This document shows, piece after piece, positions 26,980-36,633 of a DNA stretch of 64,000 nucleotides. Position numbers and translations under genes: made by a program. The number at the start of each line of letters is the position of its first letter. Within the stretch, counting starts at the first letter, position 1. Origin of the DNA: JALNZU01 sp964463695 (GTDB lineage Bacteria > Bacteroidota > Bacteroidia > Bacteroidales > F082); assembly GCA_964463695.1 (NCBI GenBank), contig CAYXCZ010000004.1:95883-159882 (forward strand), written 5' to 3'. The notes beneath the pieces are model-generated. The model ran no database searches. It saw nothing but the letters and a program-made list of their open reading frames with translations, and was not told where the DNA came from.

Positions 26980-29181
26980 ATGAAAGTAATCTGTATTGGA
27001 AACTACCCACCCAGGCAATGTGGTATTGCAACATTTACCGAAAATCTAGTAAGAGCTATCCTCACTGCAGCTCAACTGTGCGATCGATCGGTTGATATCG
27101 AAGTGATTGCTATGAACGATTTGGGGAACACCTTCGATTATCCTTCAATTGTCAAGCACAGCCTGCCCGATCAGGATCAGAATGCCTACATCAGGATGGC
27201 TTCAACAATCAACGATTCAGGGGCTGATATCCTGCTGGTTCAGCATGAATATGGCATTTTTGGGGGTGATAGCGGACTTTATCTGCTTTCGATGCTTCGC
27301 AAAGTCACCATTCCTATCGTTTGTACCTTTCATACTGTTTTAGAAAAACCAGGTTTTCATCAATTGGAAGTACTTGAACGCATAGGTCAATACGCGTCCA
27401 AAGTGGTGATCATGAATAAAATAGCTATTGACTTTTTACAAAATGTATATAACATTCCTTTAGAGAAAATAGCTCTTATCGAACATGGCACTCCGGATTT
27501 TGATGCAATGAAGGATCAGCTACAACCTCCTCCTCCCATTTGGAAAGACCGAAAAGTGATGATAACGTTCGGGCTGATAGGCCGTAGCAAAGGTATTGAA
27601 ACAGTTATCCGGGCACTGCCTTCCATCGTTTCTCACCATCCCGAAGTGCTTTATGTGGTTTTAGGCAAAACACATCCTCATGTGTTGCGACATGCTGGCG
27701 AAGAATACCGTGAATACCTTCAAAACCTGGTTATTCAGCTTAAACTGGAACAGCATGTGGTATTTATGAATCAATATGTCAGCGAGTTAGAACTCATGTC
27801 ATTGCTTAAAGCAGCCGATATTTACGTGACTCCGTATCTGAATAAAGCACAAATCACCAGCGGCACATTATGCTACGCTGTGAGCGGTGGCTGCGCCGTG
27901 TTCTCAACACCTTACTGGCATGCTGAATCATTATTAGCTGAGGAGCGTGGCTGGCTCTTTGATTTTTGTAATCATGAGCAGCTGGCATCATTAATCTGTC
28001 ATGCCCTCGATCATCCAGATGAATTGGAACTGCGTCAGCAACGTGCGCTGGATTATGGAAAAACTCTTGCCTGGCCACAGATTGGCAAACAGTACCTGAA
28101 CCTTTTTGATAGAGTAGTGTCAGAAAAGGGCAGGATAATACAATCAACTAAATCATATCCCAACTTTGATATCACACACCTTCAACGACTTACTGATGAT
28201 ACAGGATTGTTGCAACATGCCACTGGTATTCTGCCAAGCTATCAACACGGCTATAGCCTCGACGACAACACACGCGCTATACTGGTAGTCATTACAGCCT
28301 ATAAACATGAAGCCAACGAAGTTTACCTTGGCTTGCTCACCAAGTATTTATCATTCCTCAAATTAATGGTGCAGAAAAATGGTCAGGTTAAAAACTACCT
28401 GTCATATGACCGCCAAATGTTTGATAATGATTTCTCTGATGATGCTTATGGAAGGGCTGTCTGGGCTTTGGGATACCTTATACGCTATGCGCCAAATGAT
28501 GCCCTTTTTCAAACAGCGATGGAAACTTTTCATGCCATGATTCCTGCTATGGAGAAGCTTAATTACGCCAGAGGTTATGCTAATTTCATGTTCGGACTCT
28601 TTCATTACAGCAAGCGCTTTCCCGATCAGGAGAAGTTTCTTGGGATTATCAATCAGGTAGCCGAAACTCTTTGTCAGCGTTATGAACGTCACAAACGCGA
28701 AAATTGGCACTGGTTTGAGGATGCCCTTACTTACGATAACGGACTTATTCCGGCTGCCTTATATGTTGCTTACAGCGTAACAGGAAACGAAAAATACCTG
28801 GAGGTAGCCGAAAGAAGTAGAATTTTTCTTGAGAGTAAGTGTTTTAAAAACAATTGGTTATCCCTTATCGGAAACAAAAGGTGGTTGCGTTTTGATACAG
28901 AATACGAATTGTATGCGCAACAGCCAATAGATGCTATGGCTATGATGATTATGTATAAAAGCGCTTTGCTTGCCACCACCAACGAGAGCCATTCTATGAA
29001 ACTAATGAAATGCTACAACTGGTTTCTTGGTGAAAACGACCTCAACATTAGTCTTTATGATCGTGAGACAAAAGGCTGTAATGATGGAATCGAAAACAAT
29101 TGCATCAACAGAAATCAGGGTGCAGAAAGTACCATCGCATGGTTGATGGCTCAGCTGATCGCCGAACCGTATACTAGCTAA
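26980..29181 (+). CDS. Glycosyltransferase (GT4-like) fused to C-terminal helical domain
   Basis: 733 residues in two parts. The first (about 1-385) is a GT-B glycosyltransferase: it opens with GNYPPRQCGIATFT, has QHEYGIFGG, the mid-domain ITFGLIGRSKGIE, and a C-terminal nucleotide-sugar region with SGTLCYAVSGG. The second (about 390-733) is almost all helical, with repeated aromatic/acidic motifs (LDDNTRAILVV, SDDAYGRAVWALGYL, WHWFEDALTYDNG) like the (alpha/alpha)6 barrels of glycosidases. It could trim, sense or bind the glycan product. The gene converges on the GH130-receiver gene with a 4-nt overlap of stop codons, which suggests a shared glycan pathway. The sugar is unknown; mannose is likely because GH130 enzymes act on mannosides. 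Confidence 0.85.
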   Translation: MKVICIGNYPPRQCGIATFTENLVRAILTAAQLCDRSVDIEVIAMNDLGNTFDYPSIVKHSLPDQDQNAYIRMASTINDSGADILLVQHEYGIFGGDSGLYLLSMLRKVTIPIVCTFHTVLEKPGFHQLEVLERIGQYASKVVIMNKIAIDFLQNVYNIPLEKIALIEHGTPDFDAMKDQLQPPPPIWKDRKVMITFGLIGRSKGIETVIRALPSIVSHHPEVLYVVLGKTHPHVLRHAGEEYREYLQNLVIQLKLEQHVVFMNQYVSELELMSLLKAADIYVTPYLNKAQITSGTLCYAVSGGCAVFSTPYWHAESLLAEERGWLFDFCNHEQLASLICHALDHPDELELRQQRALDYGKTLAWPQIGKQYLNLFDRVVSEKGRIIQSTKSYPNFDITHLQRLTDDTGLLQHATGILPSYQHGYSLDDNTRAILVVITAYKHEANEVYLGLLTKYLSFLKLMVQKNGQVKNYLSYDRQMFDNDFSDDAYGRAVWALGYLIRYAPNDALFQTAMETFHAMIPAMEKLNYARGYANFMFGLFHYSKRFPDQEKFLGIINQVAETLCQRYERHKRENWHWFEDALTYDNGLIPAALYVAYSVTGNEKYLEVAERSRIFLESKCFKNNWLSLIGNKRWLRFDTEYELYAQQPIDAMAMMIMYKSALLATTNESHSMKLMKCYNWFLGENDLNISLYDRETKGCNDGIENNCINRNQGAESTIAWLMAQLIAEPYTS

Positions 29182-31043
29182 CCTTCCCTTTCAAACAATT
29201 TGTTAAGGCGCGCTAAAAGCAAATTTCTTTCGATCGGCTTGCGGATGTAATCGGCAGCTCCCAAACGCAATCCTTTTGCTTCATCTTCCGGACTTGTATG
29301 ACCCGAAAGGAAGATAACAGGGATTTCGATCGAATTCTCCTTGAGATATTCCAACATCTGATAGCCATCAAAATTTGGCATAGCGATGTCGGAAAGAATC
29401 ACATCAAAATTACCTTTTGCGATCTTCATCAGGGCGATAATACCATCAGGGGCTACCTCAACTTCATAACCTTCAGATTTTAAGATTCCGGCAATCACTT
29501 TCTGATTAATTACCTCATCTTCAACAACTAAAACACGACCTTTGGATAATTCCGCCTGCGTGTGCTTTTTATTGAAATCGGATGGTACCAGACTCCGTAA
29601 CAGCTCATCGAGCGGAACAGTTGCAAAAGTTGAAGCCGTATCAGACATCGCATAAGGTATCACCAATTCATTGTTGTTCAATATTGAACCACATGAATAA
29701 ACGACGTTAGGAACATAGCCTTCGCGCTCTTCTTCATTTGGAGAGATAATAGGTTCTGTAAGTTGACCGATAACCTTTGTAGGATCATCAAGATCGAGAA
29801 GCATTGCGCTAATCACATATTTACGCATTGTTCCAACACCATGGGTGATTACCAGCCAACCATGCTCTGTTTCGATGGGTGAACCGCAATTACCAACCTG
29901 TATGAACTCCCATGGATACTGTGGTATTTGCAAAATACGTGTTTCATCCCAACGGTTAATTACATCTGAAAACATGATGTAATTGTTGATTCCATCAATA
30001 CGGGCTAGCATGGCATACTTTCCTTTTATCTTACGCGGAAAGATTGCCATCCCTTTATTTTGAGCATTATCCCCATGTATGGGCATAATCTTAAAATTAT
30101 AAAAATCCTTCGTTTCTATCAGCTTAGGCATGATACTGAAGCCATTGTAGGCAGTATATGTGGCATAATACCTCACACGACCATCATCATCAGTGAACTT
30201 TACAAAGCGCGCATCTTCAATACCGTTACTCTCGGCAGCTGCTATTGGAAAAACAACCCTGTCTGAGATTCCTGTATCTAACGAAAAGGTAATTTCGTAG
30301 TGCGAATCTCCCAGCCAACTTATAGTCTGCAGCATTTTGCGTTGTGCATCATCCAAACTCAACTCCCTTTTTGATTCATCTATGGCACGGAGCAACTCAT
30401 TGTAATCAAACTCAAAGCGTAGTTTGTCCATGGTATGTTTTACAACAGGATCGTCGGCGTGCATCTCGGACAATTTTGCACAGAAAGCTTCCTTTTGGTA
30501 AATATAATTCTTAACTGCTTCAGCTTCATCAATCAATCTTCCTGTAGCTATTAACTCCAGGTTGTTGTTGGCATCCAAAACGCCTCCTCTGAAAACAATG
30601 GATGAAATATGACCTTCGCCCGTTGCCCTGAAACTAATAATGACGCGTTTTTGACCTTCTGTCAACCCTGTCTGATCGGGATCTTCAACCATCGATGGAT
30701 TGAAAAACGCTGCTGATTCAATGGAATATTCCGATGTAAAATAAGCCCCCACAAGCAGTTGTTTGTGTTGACTTAACAGCCTCAAATCGCTGGCTCTTCC
30801 ATTAAGGATTTCATTCACCCTTTCAAAATGCCGCTGAAAAATGCGGGAGATGTTACGATGTCGTCCCGAAAAATCACGCAACGTTTGGTTCAAACTCATA
30901 CGTGCAGCCTCTTCCGGCATATCTCGTACCTTTTGGATGATTGAGATAACACGTGTTTCTGGTCCGGGATAGAAAAACCTTACAATTACTCTTTTTGGAT
31001 CGCTGTAGAAGCGAACAGGTTTGCGGTTGATAGTGATACTCAT
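29178..31043 (-). CDS. GH130 glycoside phosphorylase-like protein fused to receiver domain
   Basis: 621 residues from the ATG at 31043. Residues about 95-490 form a GH130 domain: SAAFFNPSMV, RATGEGHISS, the catalytic-acid motif GIEDARF (Asp277), FPRKIKGKYAML, GSPIETEHGWL and DLDDPTKVIG. GH130 enzymes cleave beta-mannosides, usually with phosphate. Residues 502-621 are an intact response-regulator receiver: acidic pair in VVEDE, phospho-acceptor Asp552 (SDIAMP), Ser580 and Lys602 (YIRKP). The first 95 residues are unassigned. The fusion implies that phosphorylation controls the enzyme, or that it is a regulator that binds glycans. A frame open to 31142 starts earlier but without a better start. 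Confidence 0.88.
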   Translation of the reverse strand: MSITINRKPVRFYSDPKRVIVRFFYPGPETRVISIIQKVRDMPEEAARMSLNQTLRDFSGRHRNISRIFQRHFERVNEILNGRASDLRLLSQHKQLLVGAYFTSEYSIESAAFFNPSMVEDPDQTGLTEGQKRVIISFRATGEGHISSIVFRGGVLDANNNLELIATGRLIDEAEAVKNYIYQKEAFCAKLSEMHADDPVVKHTMDKLRFEFDYNELLRAIDESKRELSLDDAQRKMLQTISWLGDSHYEITFSLDTGISDRVVFPIAAAESNGIEDARFVKFTDDDGRVRYYATYTAYNGFSIMPKLIETKDFYNFKIMPIHGDNAQNKGMAIFPRKIKGKYAMLARIDGINNYIMFSDVINRWDETRILQIPQYPWEFIQVGNCGSPIETEHGWLVITHGVGTMRKYVISAMLLDLDDPTKVIGQLTEPIISPNEEEREGYVPNVVYSCGSILNNNELVIPYAMSDTASTFATVPLDELLRSLVPSDFNKKHTQAELSKGRVLVVEDEVINQKVIAGILKSEGYEVEVAPDGIIALMKIAKGNFDVILSDIAMPNFDGYQMLEYLKENSIEIPVIFLSGHTSPEDEAKGLRLGAADYIRKPIERNLLLARLNKLFEREG

Positions 31044-31223
31044 AGAACAGTGATTTTTTGATCCGATAAATATACGTACAAAAATGCCTTTTCGAATTCT
31101 CTGATAAAAAAAATTATACAGCTCCGGAACGCTCGAAAACAAATAAAAAACGTCAACAGGTCAGCTTATTTGTTATACCTGAATCTTATAAATTAGCAAC
31201 CCTCATCCGGACAGATCTCCATC

Positions 31224-32396
31224 TTATGAAAGGATTTCAAATCCCTTGGATAGCAACGCTTTTTGGATTATGTCATAAAAATCACCGGGAAGTACCAAAT
31301 GATGATTACCCAATGGGTTGTTGATAAGATGGTTACGGCTGCTCTCCGTGATTCTGACCTCTATCTGGGTGCGGCAGGCATCTCTGTTGTTTGGCCGCTG
31401 TATCACTTCACCGATTGCCAGAAATGCTGTATTCATCTGCTCATTCATGCGCAATATGGTTACTGTCTCAAATGAAAGCTCAGCCTGAAGTGCAGCTGAA
31501 AGATCTGTTTCATAATGACTTGTAATGGTATGACTGGCAGCATATTGAAGAGGTGCAGTACAATGTGCCAACAGGATACGATCTTTATCAACCTTCACCA
31601 TATTAGCCATCCATGCAATGTGTCCGGTAAGTGCTTTAAGAAACATGATACCTGCAATACTTACAAGATCGCCTTCACAACCCGCAGGAACTCCATTGTA
31701 ATTCATCAAAGCAACAGGAAGGCAAGCAGTGACACCCCGTTCCTTTACCATTCTGAAACACTGCAATGTTAGCGCATCCAGCTTATGGGTTTTCAATGTC
31801 TGTTTTAAAAACCCGCTGATAGAAGCAAGGGCATCAGATTGTATAGTGTTCTTTGGAAATGCCTCGCTAAACTGTGGATCGGCTTCGCATGCTAAATAAT
31901 CCGGCAAGGCATCATAATCCAGTTCCACCAACTCGATACCAAAACGTTGTCGCAACAGTGATGACTCAGGAGCAGATGCTACCAGCCAATCTGAAACCTT
32001 TCCTATCAATCCCACGCGTTGTCCACTTAAATTATCAAACGCTCTTTTCACACTTAACCACTGACGCAGCTGCTCAGCAAAATCATCTGCATAAACAGCA
32101 ATCAATTGAGCTTGAAAGGAATGTTGCATTGCATAAGCTTTTACCTCGGTTGCAGCAGCCCAGGCGTTATTACCCGATCCTGCTACTAAAAGATTCAGTG
32201 TGCCGTGTTTCAAAAGCCGGATTGCTTGCTGCTCAGAGCCCCCGCTTATAAAGTAGATATAGTCAGAGGTAGTCTGCTGCTCTAGACCAAAGCCTTCCAA
32301 ACTAAGCTTTTGCTGTAATTGCCTGCGTGCTTCTTCAATCATTTCATTGGCAGCACCACTAAAGGCTACAATGGACGGGTTGTTGTTTATTGCCAT
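31224..32396 (-). CDS. L-fucose/arabinose isomerase-fold protein (COG2407-like)
   Basis: 390 residues. The C-terminal half resembles the sugar isomerase fold of FucI/AraA: GCEGDLVSIAGIMFLKALTG carries the metal-ligand glutamate and aspartate, LLAHCTAP resembles the metal-binding histidine segment, and GNHHLVLPGDF the C-terminal histidine motif. Such enzymes interconvert aldoses and ketoses using Mn2+, but this family includes members of unknown substrate. It lies 181 nt upstream of the GH130-receiver gene on the same strand and may be part of the same sugar pathway. Confidence 0.7.
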   Translation of the reverse strand: MAINNNPSIVAFSGAANEMIEEARRQLQQKLSLEGFGLEQQTTSDYIYFISGGSEQQAIRLLKHGTLNLLVAGSGNNAWAAATEVKAYAMQHSFQAQLIAVYADDFAEQLRQWLSVKRAFDNLSGQRVGLIGKVSDWLVASAPESSLLRQRFGIELVELDYDALPDYLACEADPQFSEAFPKNTIQSDALASISGFLKQTLKTHKLDALTLQCFRMVKERGVTACLPVALMNYNGVPAGCEGDLVSIAGIMFLKALTGHIAWMANMVKVDKDRILLAHCTAPLQYAASHTITSHYETDLSAALQAELSFETVTILRMNEQMNTAFLAIGEVIQRPNNRDACRTQIEVRITESSRNHLINNPLGNHHLVLPGDFYDIIQKALLSKGFEILS

Positions 32397-32786
32397 AAAC
32401 CGACAGTTTTCGACAGTGATTATTAAACTTGAACTAATTGAGAGCTGCTCACTGAATAATTAGCTGTATTACTTATTCCATGTAGTGCAACTTGTGCAGG
32501 GAATCAATTAAATACTTAAGAGGTTGTTAAGAAAAAGAGCCCTCAAATTTTTCATTTTTTATGCTTCAAAGGTAAAAATAGTTCGGATACAGGCATAATG
32601 ATTTAATTCTAAAAATCATATATGAAGTAAGGTACAAAGATGTAAAGAGTTGACGTGCTTATTTATCTGTTCGAATTTATTTAGGATGGAATTTTGTTTC
32701 TGTAAAACAGGTTTTTCAATAAAAAAACTTCCCGCCTTAAAACATTAAAGCGGGAAGTGCGGTATAGAGTTTTGAAAATAAAACTG
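32397..32786. other. Intergenic region between isomerase-like and PspC genes
   Basis: 390 bp, AT-rich. It contains the minus-strand terminator of the PspC operon at 32720-32758. The remainder (about 32400-32715) should hold the promoter of the isomerase-like gene, but no perfect TAnnTTTG was seen and nothing else is recognisable. Confidence 0.5.
32720..32758 (-). terminator. Rho-independent terminator of PadR-PspC operon
   Basis: Arms at 32727-32735 and 32750-32758 form a perfect 9-bp GC-rich stem, extended by further A-T pairs inside. On the minus strand it runs into seven T residues. It lies about 30 nt after the stop codon of the PspC gene. Confidence 0.88.
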
Positions 32787-34388
32787 TTACTTTTCAGTAG
32801 ATAAATAGGGTTGCAGGCCTTCGGATGTCATCACCCATATACTGCCATTATCGGTGCGTTCACGCATATCATAGCGCATTCCATCAGAAACTACTGACTT
32901 CATACTCTTATCGAGCGATACCAATTGACCCTCAGGAAGATTCACACGTAATGTCATTCGTTGATTACGAATTTTTGTATGGGCATCGAAGCGGAAGTAA
33001 TTTGGCACGACCAGGCTGCTGTCTGAAATCATCAATGGATAATTAATCCCAGCCGCACGTTCCCTTGCTTTTTCATTGGTTTTGCCACGAGCCATGCGTG
33101 TTATTTCGAGATATGCTCTTTGTCCTTTGGTATGCTCAAAGTAAAAATAAGGTCTGCCTGAAATTTCCATATCTTCATCTTTGCCAGCGAGATAATATCG
33201 CTGATCAAAGAAAGCGAGATTCTCATTATCCCTTTCTCTCTCCCCATTGGTAGCAGTGAAATAAAGAACCTTATGTTTTTCGTTATCAAAGTATTTTGGT
33301 TCTTCTTCCGAAAAATGCATCTCTTTCATGTCGACAATCAAGGTCATTCCAATATAAAACAACCCGACAACGCTGGCAATCCATAATCCTGTTGCAATGT
33401 TACCCAATCCCGGAATCTTAAAATGTTCTCCAATCATCAGTCGCAAGCCGGCATATACCAGCATCACAAGAGGTATGGCAATGAATGCTCCGAGAGCAAG
33501 TGGCGCTATCGCAACCGACAACGGACCAGCCAGCAGCAAATTATACAACTGCTCTCCTCCTAATAATGGTAGTTCAACATCGGAAAATATACCAAATTCA
33601 TCCCATCCCAGAAAAACTGAACCCAGGACAAGAATTAATAAGATTCCCAGAGAAAAGAATAGCATCCCAAACAAAATACCAAAGAACCGCGCAATACCAC
33701 GAATAACTTGCATCACCGGGTCGTTGAGCCGCGATGCAGCATGACCTGCTTGTCGGCCGGTTCGGTTGAAACCCTCTTTTGCACTTGAGGCATAGGTGTT
33801 AAAACTCCCTTTTACCGACTCAAACTCTTGTTTGAAAGATTGTTCAATTGTTGCCACATTAACTGGTTCACCGCGCATTTCAAGTTTCTCAGCCGTGGTA
33901 AAAGCTTCCGGAATGAAAATCCATAAAGCAATATAGATAAAAAAGCCGACACCTGAGCTTAAAAATAAAATCACAAAAATGATGCGTATCCAAAGAGCAT
34001 CGATAGCAAAATAAGCAGCAATACCTGCCGCAACACCACCCAATTTTTTATTGTCGGGATCGCGGAAAAGCCTTTTTGGACGTGCTGCCCTGCCTGCAGT
34101 CTGATCCTTGGAATCAGTAGCTTGCTCATCATCCATCTCAAAGGGCTGTCCCAGAGCTGCAATAATTTCGTTGACATCGGCAATACTCGCCACTTGTTTC
34201 TGATCAGTAATCTTGCGCTGTAAAAGTTCAGCAATGCGACTTTCAATATCAGCAATAATATCCTCGTGACCTTCAATGGTGCTGAAATGCCGGCGGATGC
34301 TCTCCATGTATTGACTCAGACGCTGATAGGCATCTTCATCAATGTTAAATATCAATCCGCTGATGTTGATGGAAATAGTTTTTTTCAT
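32787..34388 (-). CDS. PspC domain membrane protein
   Basis: 533 residues. A conserved N-terminal cytoplasmic region (about 1-100, ISINISGLIFNIDEDAYQRL) precedes a PspC domain (about 103-165, KKLGGVAAGIAAYFAID with a membrane helix). Three more membrane helices follow (about 235-260, 285-315, 330-350), then a C-terminal domain of about 175 residues outside or inside the membrane. PspC domains belong to phage-shock-type membrane stress sensors. The gene is 11 nt downstream of a PadR regulator, a common Bacteroidota arrangement, and shares its promoter. Confidence 0.88.
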   Translation of the reverse strand: MKKTISINISGLIFNIDEDAYQRLSQYMESIRRHFSTIEGHEDIIADIESRIAELLQRKITDQKQVASIADVNEIIAALGQPFEMDDEQATDSKDQTAGRAARPKRLFRDPDNKKLGGVAAGIAAYFAIDALWIRIIFVILFLSSGVGFFIYIALWIFIPEAFTTAEKLEMRGEPVNVATIEQSFKQEFESVKGSFNTYASSAKEGFNRTGRQAGHAASRLNDPVMQVIRGIARFFGILFGMLFFSLGILLILVLGSVFLGWDEFGIFSDVELPLLGGEQLYNLLLAGPLSVAIAPLALGAFIAIPLVMLVYAGLRLMIGEHFKIPGLGNIATGLWIASVVGLFYIGMTLIVDMKEMHFSEEEPKYFDNEKHKVLYFTATNGERERDNENLAFFDQRYYLAGKDEDMEISGRPYFYFEHTKGQRAYLEITRMARGKTNEKARERAAGINYPLMISDSSLVVPNYFRFDAHTKIRNQRMTLRVNLPEGQLVSLDKSMKSVVSDGMRYDMRERTDNGSIWVMTSEGLQPYLSTEK

Positions 34389-34399
34389 GTCTTTTTCTT

Positions 34400-34735
34400 T
34401 TAAATTTCTTTTTTAATCAGTTGATCTACAGCCATAACCAGTTCATTCCAACCAGTAGTTAGCTCAGCAAAAAGGGCGTCACCTTCGGGGGTGATTTGGT
34501 AGTACTTACGCGGAGGACCTGATTTGGATTCCTCCCATCGGTAGCTGAGCAAGCCGTCATTTTTCAGACGTGTCAGCAAAGGATAAAGGGTACCCTCTAC
34601 AACGATGAGCTCTGCTTCCTTCAGCCGGTCAAGGATGTCGGATGCATACACGTCACCACTGCGGGATATGATCGCCAGAATGCATAGTTCCAGCACCCCT
34701 TTCCGCATCTGTGAGATATTTTTTTCTGTATTCAT
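34400..34735 (-). CDS. PadR family transcriptional regulator
   Basis: 111 residues from the ATG at 34735. It has a winged-helix DNA-binding domain: MRKGVLELCILAIISRSGDVYASDIL, then the recognition helix and wing with EGTLYPLLTRLKNDGLLSYRWEES, and a C-terminal dimerisation helix. Such regulators repress their own operon until a ligand or stress signal arrives. The next gene is the PspC protein. A candidate operator lies at 34759-34777. A frame open up to 34774 includes that operator, so the shorter start is preferred. Confidence 0.92.
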   Translation of the reverse strand: MNTEKNISQMRKGVLELCILAIISRSGDVYASDILDRLKEAELIVVEGTLYPLLTRLKNDGLLSYRWEESKSGPPRKYYQITPEGDALFAELTTGWNELVMAVDQLIKKEI

Positions 34736-34758
34736 GCCGCAAAGATAATACAATTTTA

Positions 34759-34777
34759 GTACTATGCAACACATAGT
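34759..34777. promoter_or_regulatory. Palindromic candidate PadR operator
   Basis: TACTATG and CATAGTA form a perfect 7-bp inverted repeat around a 5-nt spacer, 24-42 nt upstream of the PadR ATG. A further CATAGTA half-site is at 34806-34812. The position, over the expected promoter, fits self-repression by PadR. Confidence 0.6.
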
Positions 34778-34967
34778 AGTAAATTTATTTTATTTCCTTT
34801 GATAACATAGTAATGTAAACTTAAAAGGATTGCCAGGCAAAGTTGAGGTAGACACAAAGAAACTAATAGAATTATCTGAAAGGTTAAACAAGAATAAGCG
34901 ATAATAAACGAATGATCTCGCAGATTTTGCAAAAAAAGAAATTGATAAATTAAAAAGCGCTGATAAA

Positions 34968-35576
34968 TTACTTTCGTGGCGGCTTACAGCTTTTGCAAAA
35001 ATCTACATATGCATCAATTTCAACTAACACCTCCTGATGTAGCATTTTCAGAAGTGTGCTTTCAACTCCCAGATTGGTTTTTTCGCCCGCATCAGTATGT
35101 CGTGCTGTAAGCTCCCGCTGGTTTTCCTTAAATAACTTTTCAAAAAAATTGGGCTGACTAAAAGCTCCTTTCGACTCATAGAGTTTCTTACGAAGTTTAC
35201 GGGCATATAATTCCGATAAATCAAAAGAATAACGGGCAAAAGCAAGTAAATTATTAGCCGTAAGCGTGTCAGGAGCTATGATGGATGCTGAAGCCTGATC
35301 AAAGTTACAGCTGACTTTGCTGTTGAAATTCTTTGTAAACATAAAAGCTGCGCTGTTCATCGCATAAGCAAAATCGATGTTTGAGGCAGAATGAAGACCG
35401 TAAAGATCGGTTCCTCCGATGCGCGTGCCTTTCGAACGAAAATCGCAAAGCTCCAGTTTATAAACACCATTCCACTCAATCACATCCTGTGCAGAAAGTC
35501 CTTGAAACGCCATCATCAATGGCAGTAATAAGCTTACAAGGTTTGTTATTCTTTTCAAAGTTTTACTATTTAGCAA
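34968..35576 (-). CDS. Secreted protein of unknown function
   Basis: 202 residues with an N-terminal signal peptide (about 1-30, LLPLMMAFQGLSAQ). The mature part has three or four cysteines (for example LELCDFRSKG and a terminal FCKSCKPPRK) and a helical segment with many Lys/Arg. I do not recognise the family. It stands alone, with 232 bp to the PadR start and 88 bp to the M48 stop, and is read in the same direction as both. Confidence 0.7.
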   Translation of the reverse strand: MLNSKTLKRITNLVSLLLPLMMAFQGLSAQDVIEWNGVYKLELCDFRSKGTRIGGTDLYGLHSASNIDFAYAMNSAAFMFTKNFNSKVSCNFDQASASIIAPDTLTANNLLAFARYSFDLSELYARKLRKKLYESKGAFSQPNFFEKLFKENQRELTARHTDAGEKTNLGVESTLLKMLHQEVLVEIDAYVDFCKSCKPPRK

Positions 35577-35663
35577 CGGTAATAATAAGCTTTAAAACCT
35601 CAAAATCTCTCTATTACAATGCAATCATTATCGTATACATACGCTTGTTAAACTTTTCAAGTG

Positions 35664-36479
35664 CTATTTCGAATAATACGTCATAGCTTCAGGCAACCAT
35701 TTTTTAATCTGCTCGATACGTGTGGCATCTGATGGGTGGGTACTGATAAACTCTGGTGGCGCCTGACCTCCTTTCATTTCGGCCATGCGCTGCCAAAAAC
35801 TGACAGCCTGCTGAGGATTATATCCGGCCATAGCCATAAAAATCAATCCAAGCCGGTCGGCTTCGCTCTCGTGTAAACGACTGAAAGGGAGCATCACACC
35901 TACCTGACTACCAACTCCAAAGGCTGTCATCCACAAGGCTTGTGTTTGTTCAGGCTTCTCCTGAATGGCAACAGCCAACGCCATTCCTCCCAACTGTGTG
36001 AGCATCCCTTGACTCATCCGTTCATTACCATGTTCTGCAATGGCATGGGCTACTTCGTGTCCCATCACAACCGCCATTCCAGTCTCATCTTTAGTGATAG
36101 GCAAAATACCTGTATAAAAAACAACCTTTCCACCGGGCATACACCAGGCATTGGCCTCTTTATTATCAATAAGATTAAACTCCCAGCTGTAGCCTTTCAG
36201 CTCTTGTGCCATGCCTTTTAAAGCAAAGTAATCTTCCACAGCCCGTTGAATCTTCGAACCTACACGCTTTACCATTGCTGTTTGTGTAGCATCTTTTGAT
36301 ATTTTATTTGTTTCTAAAAAATCATCGTACTGCTGAAAACTCATACTCAACATTTGTGACGACGGTAGCAAGTTGAGCTGTTGTCGACCGGTGATTGGCA
36401 CACGGCTGCACGAAAGTAAGATTGTCAGCATAAATATAGCCACTAATATGACCGGTTTAAGAATGGTTTTTGTTTTCAT
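35664..36479 (-). CDS. M48 family metalloprotease, lipoprotein
   Basis: 271 residues from the ATG at 36479. A lipoprotein signal peptide ends LTILLSC, placing the protein on the outer membrane's inner face or the inner membrane. The zinc site HEVAH (GHEVAHAIAEHGNERM) and the downstream glutamate (ESEADRLG) are present. The layout resembles LoiP/BepA-type periplasmic peptidases that clear misfolded outer-membrane proteins. A frame open to 36518 exists, but the start used here gives a canonical signal peptide. Confidence 0.92.
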   Translation of the reverse strand: MKTKTILKPVILVAIFMLTILLSCSRVPITGRQQLNLLPSSQMLSMSFQQYDDFLETNKISKDATQTAMVKRVGSKIQRAVEDYFALKGMAQELKGYSWEFNLIDNKEANAWCMPGGKVVFYTGILPITKDETGMAVVMGHEVAHAIAEHGNERMSQGMLTQLGGMALAVAIQEKPEQTQALWMTAFGVGSQVGVMLPFSRLHESEADRLGLIFMAMAGYNPQQAVSFWQRMAEMKGGQAPPEFISTHPSDATRIEQIKKWLPEAMTYYSK

Positions 36480-36633
36480 TTTTACTATTTTATGGTTTAA
36501 CACTTCTGTTTTTAACAATTAAAGACCTAAGTATATAATGGCAAATTTACAACAAATGGAACCTTTGCTACAATCTAATTCTATAATATGAGTGAACGCT
36601 GCTGTTTTCTTTGTCGTTCTTAACAGGTGTTTC

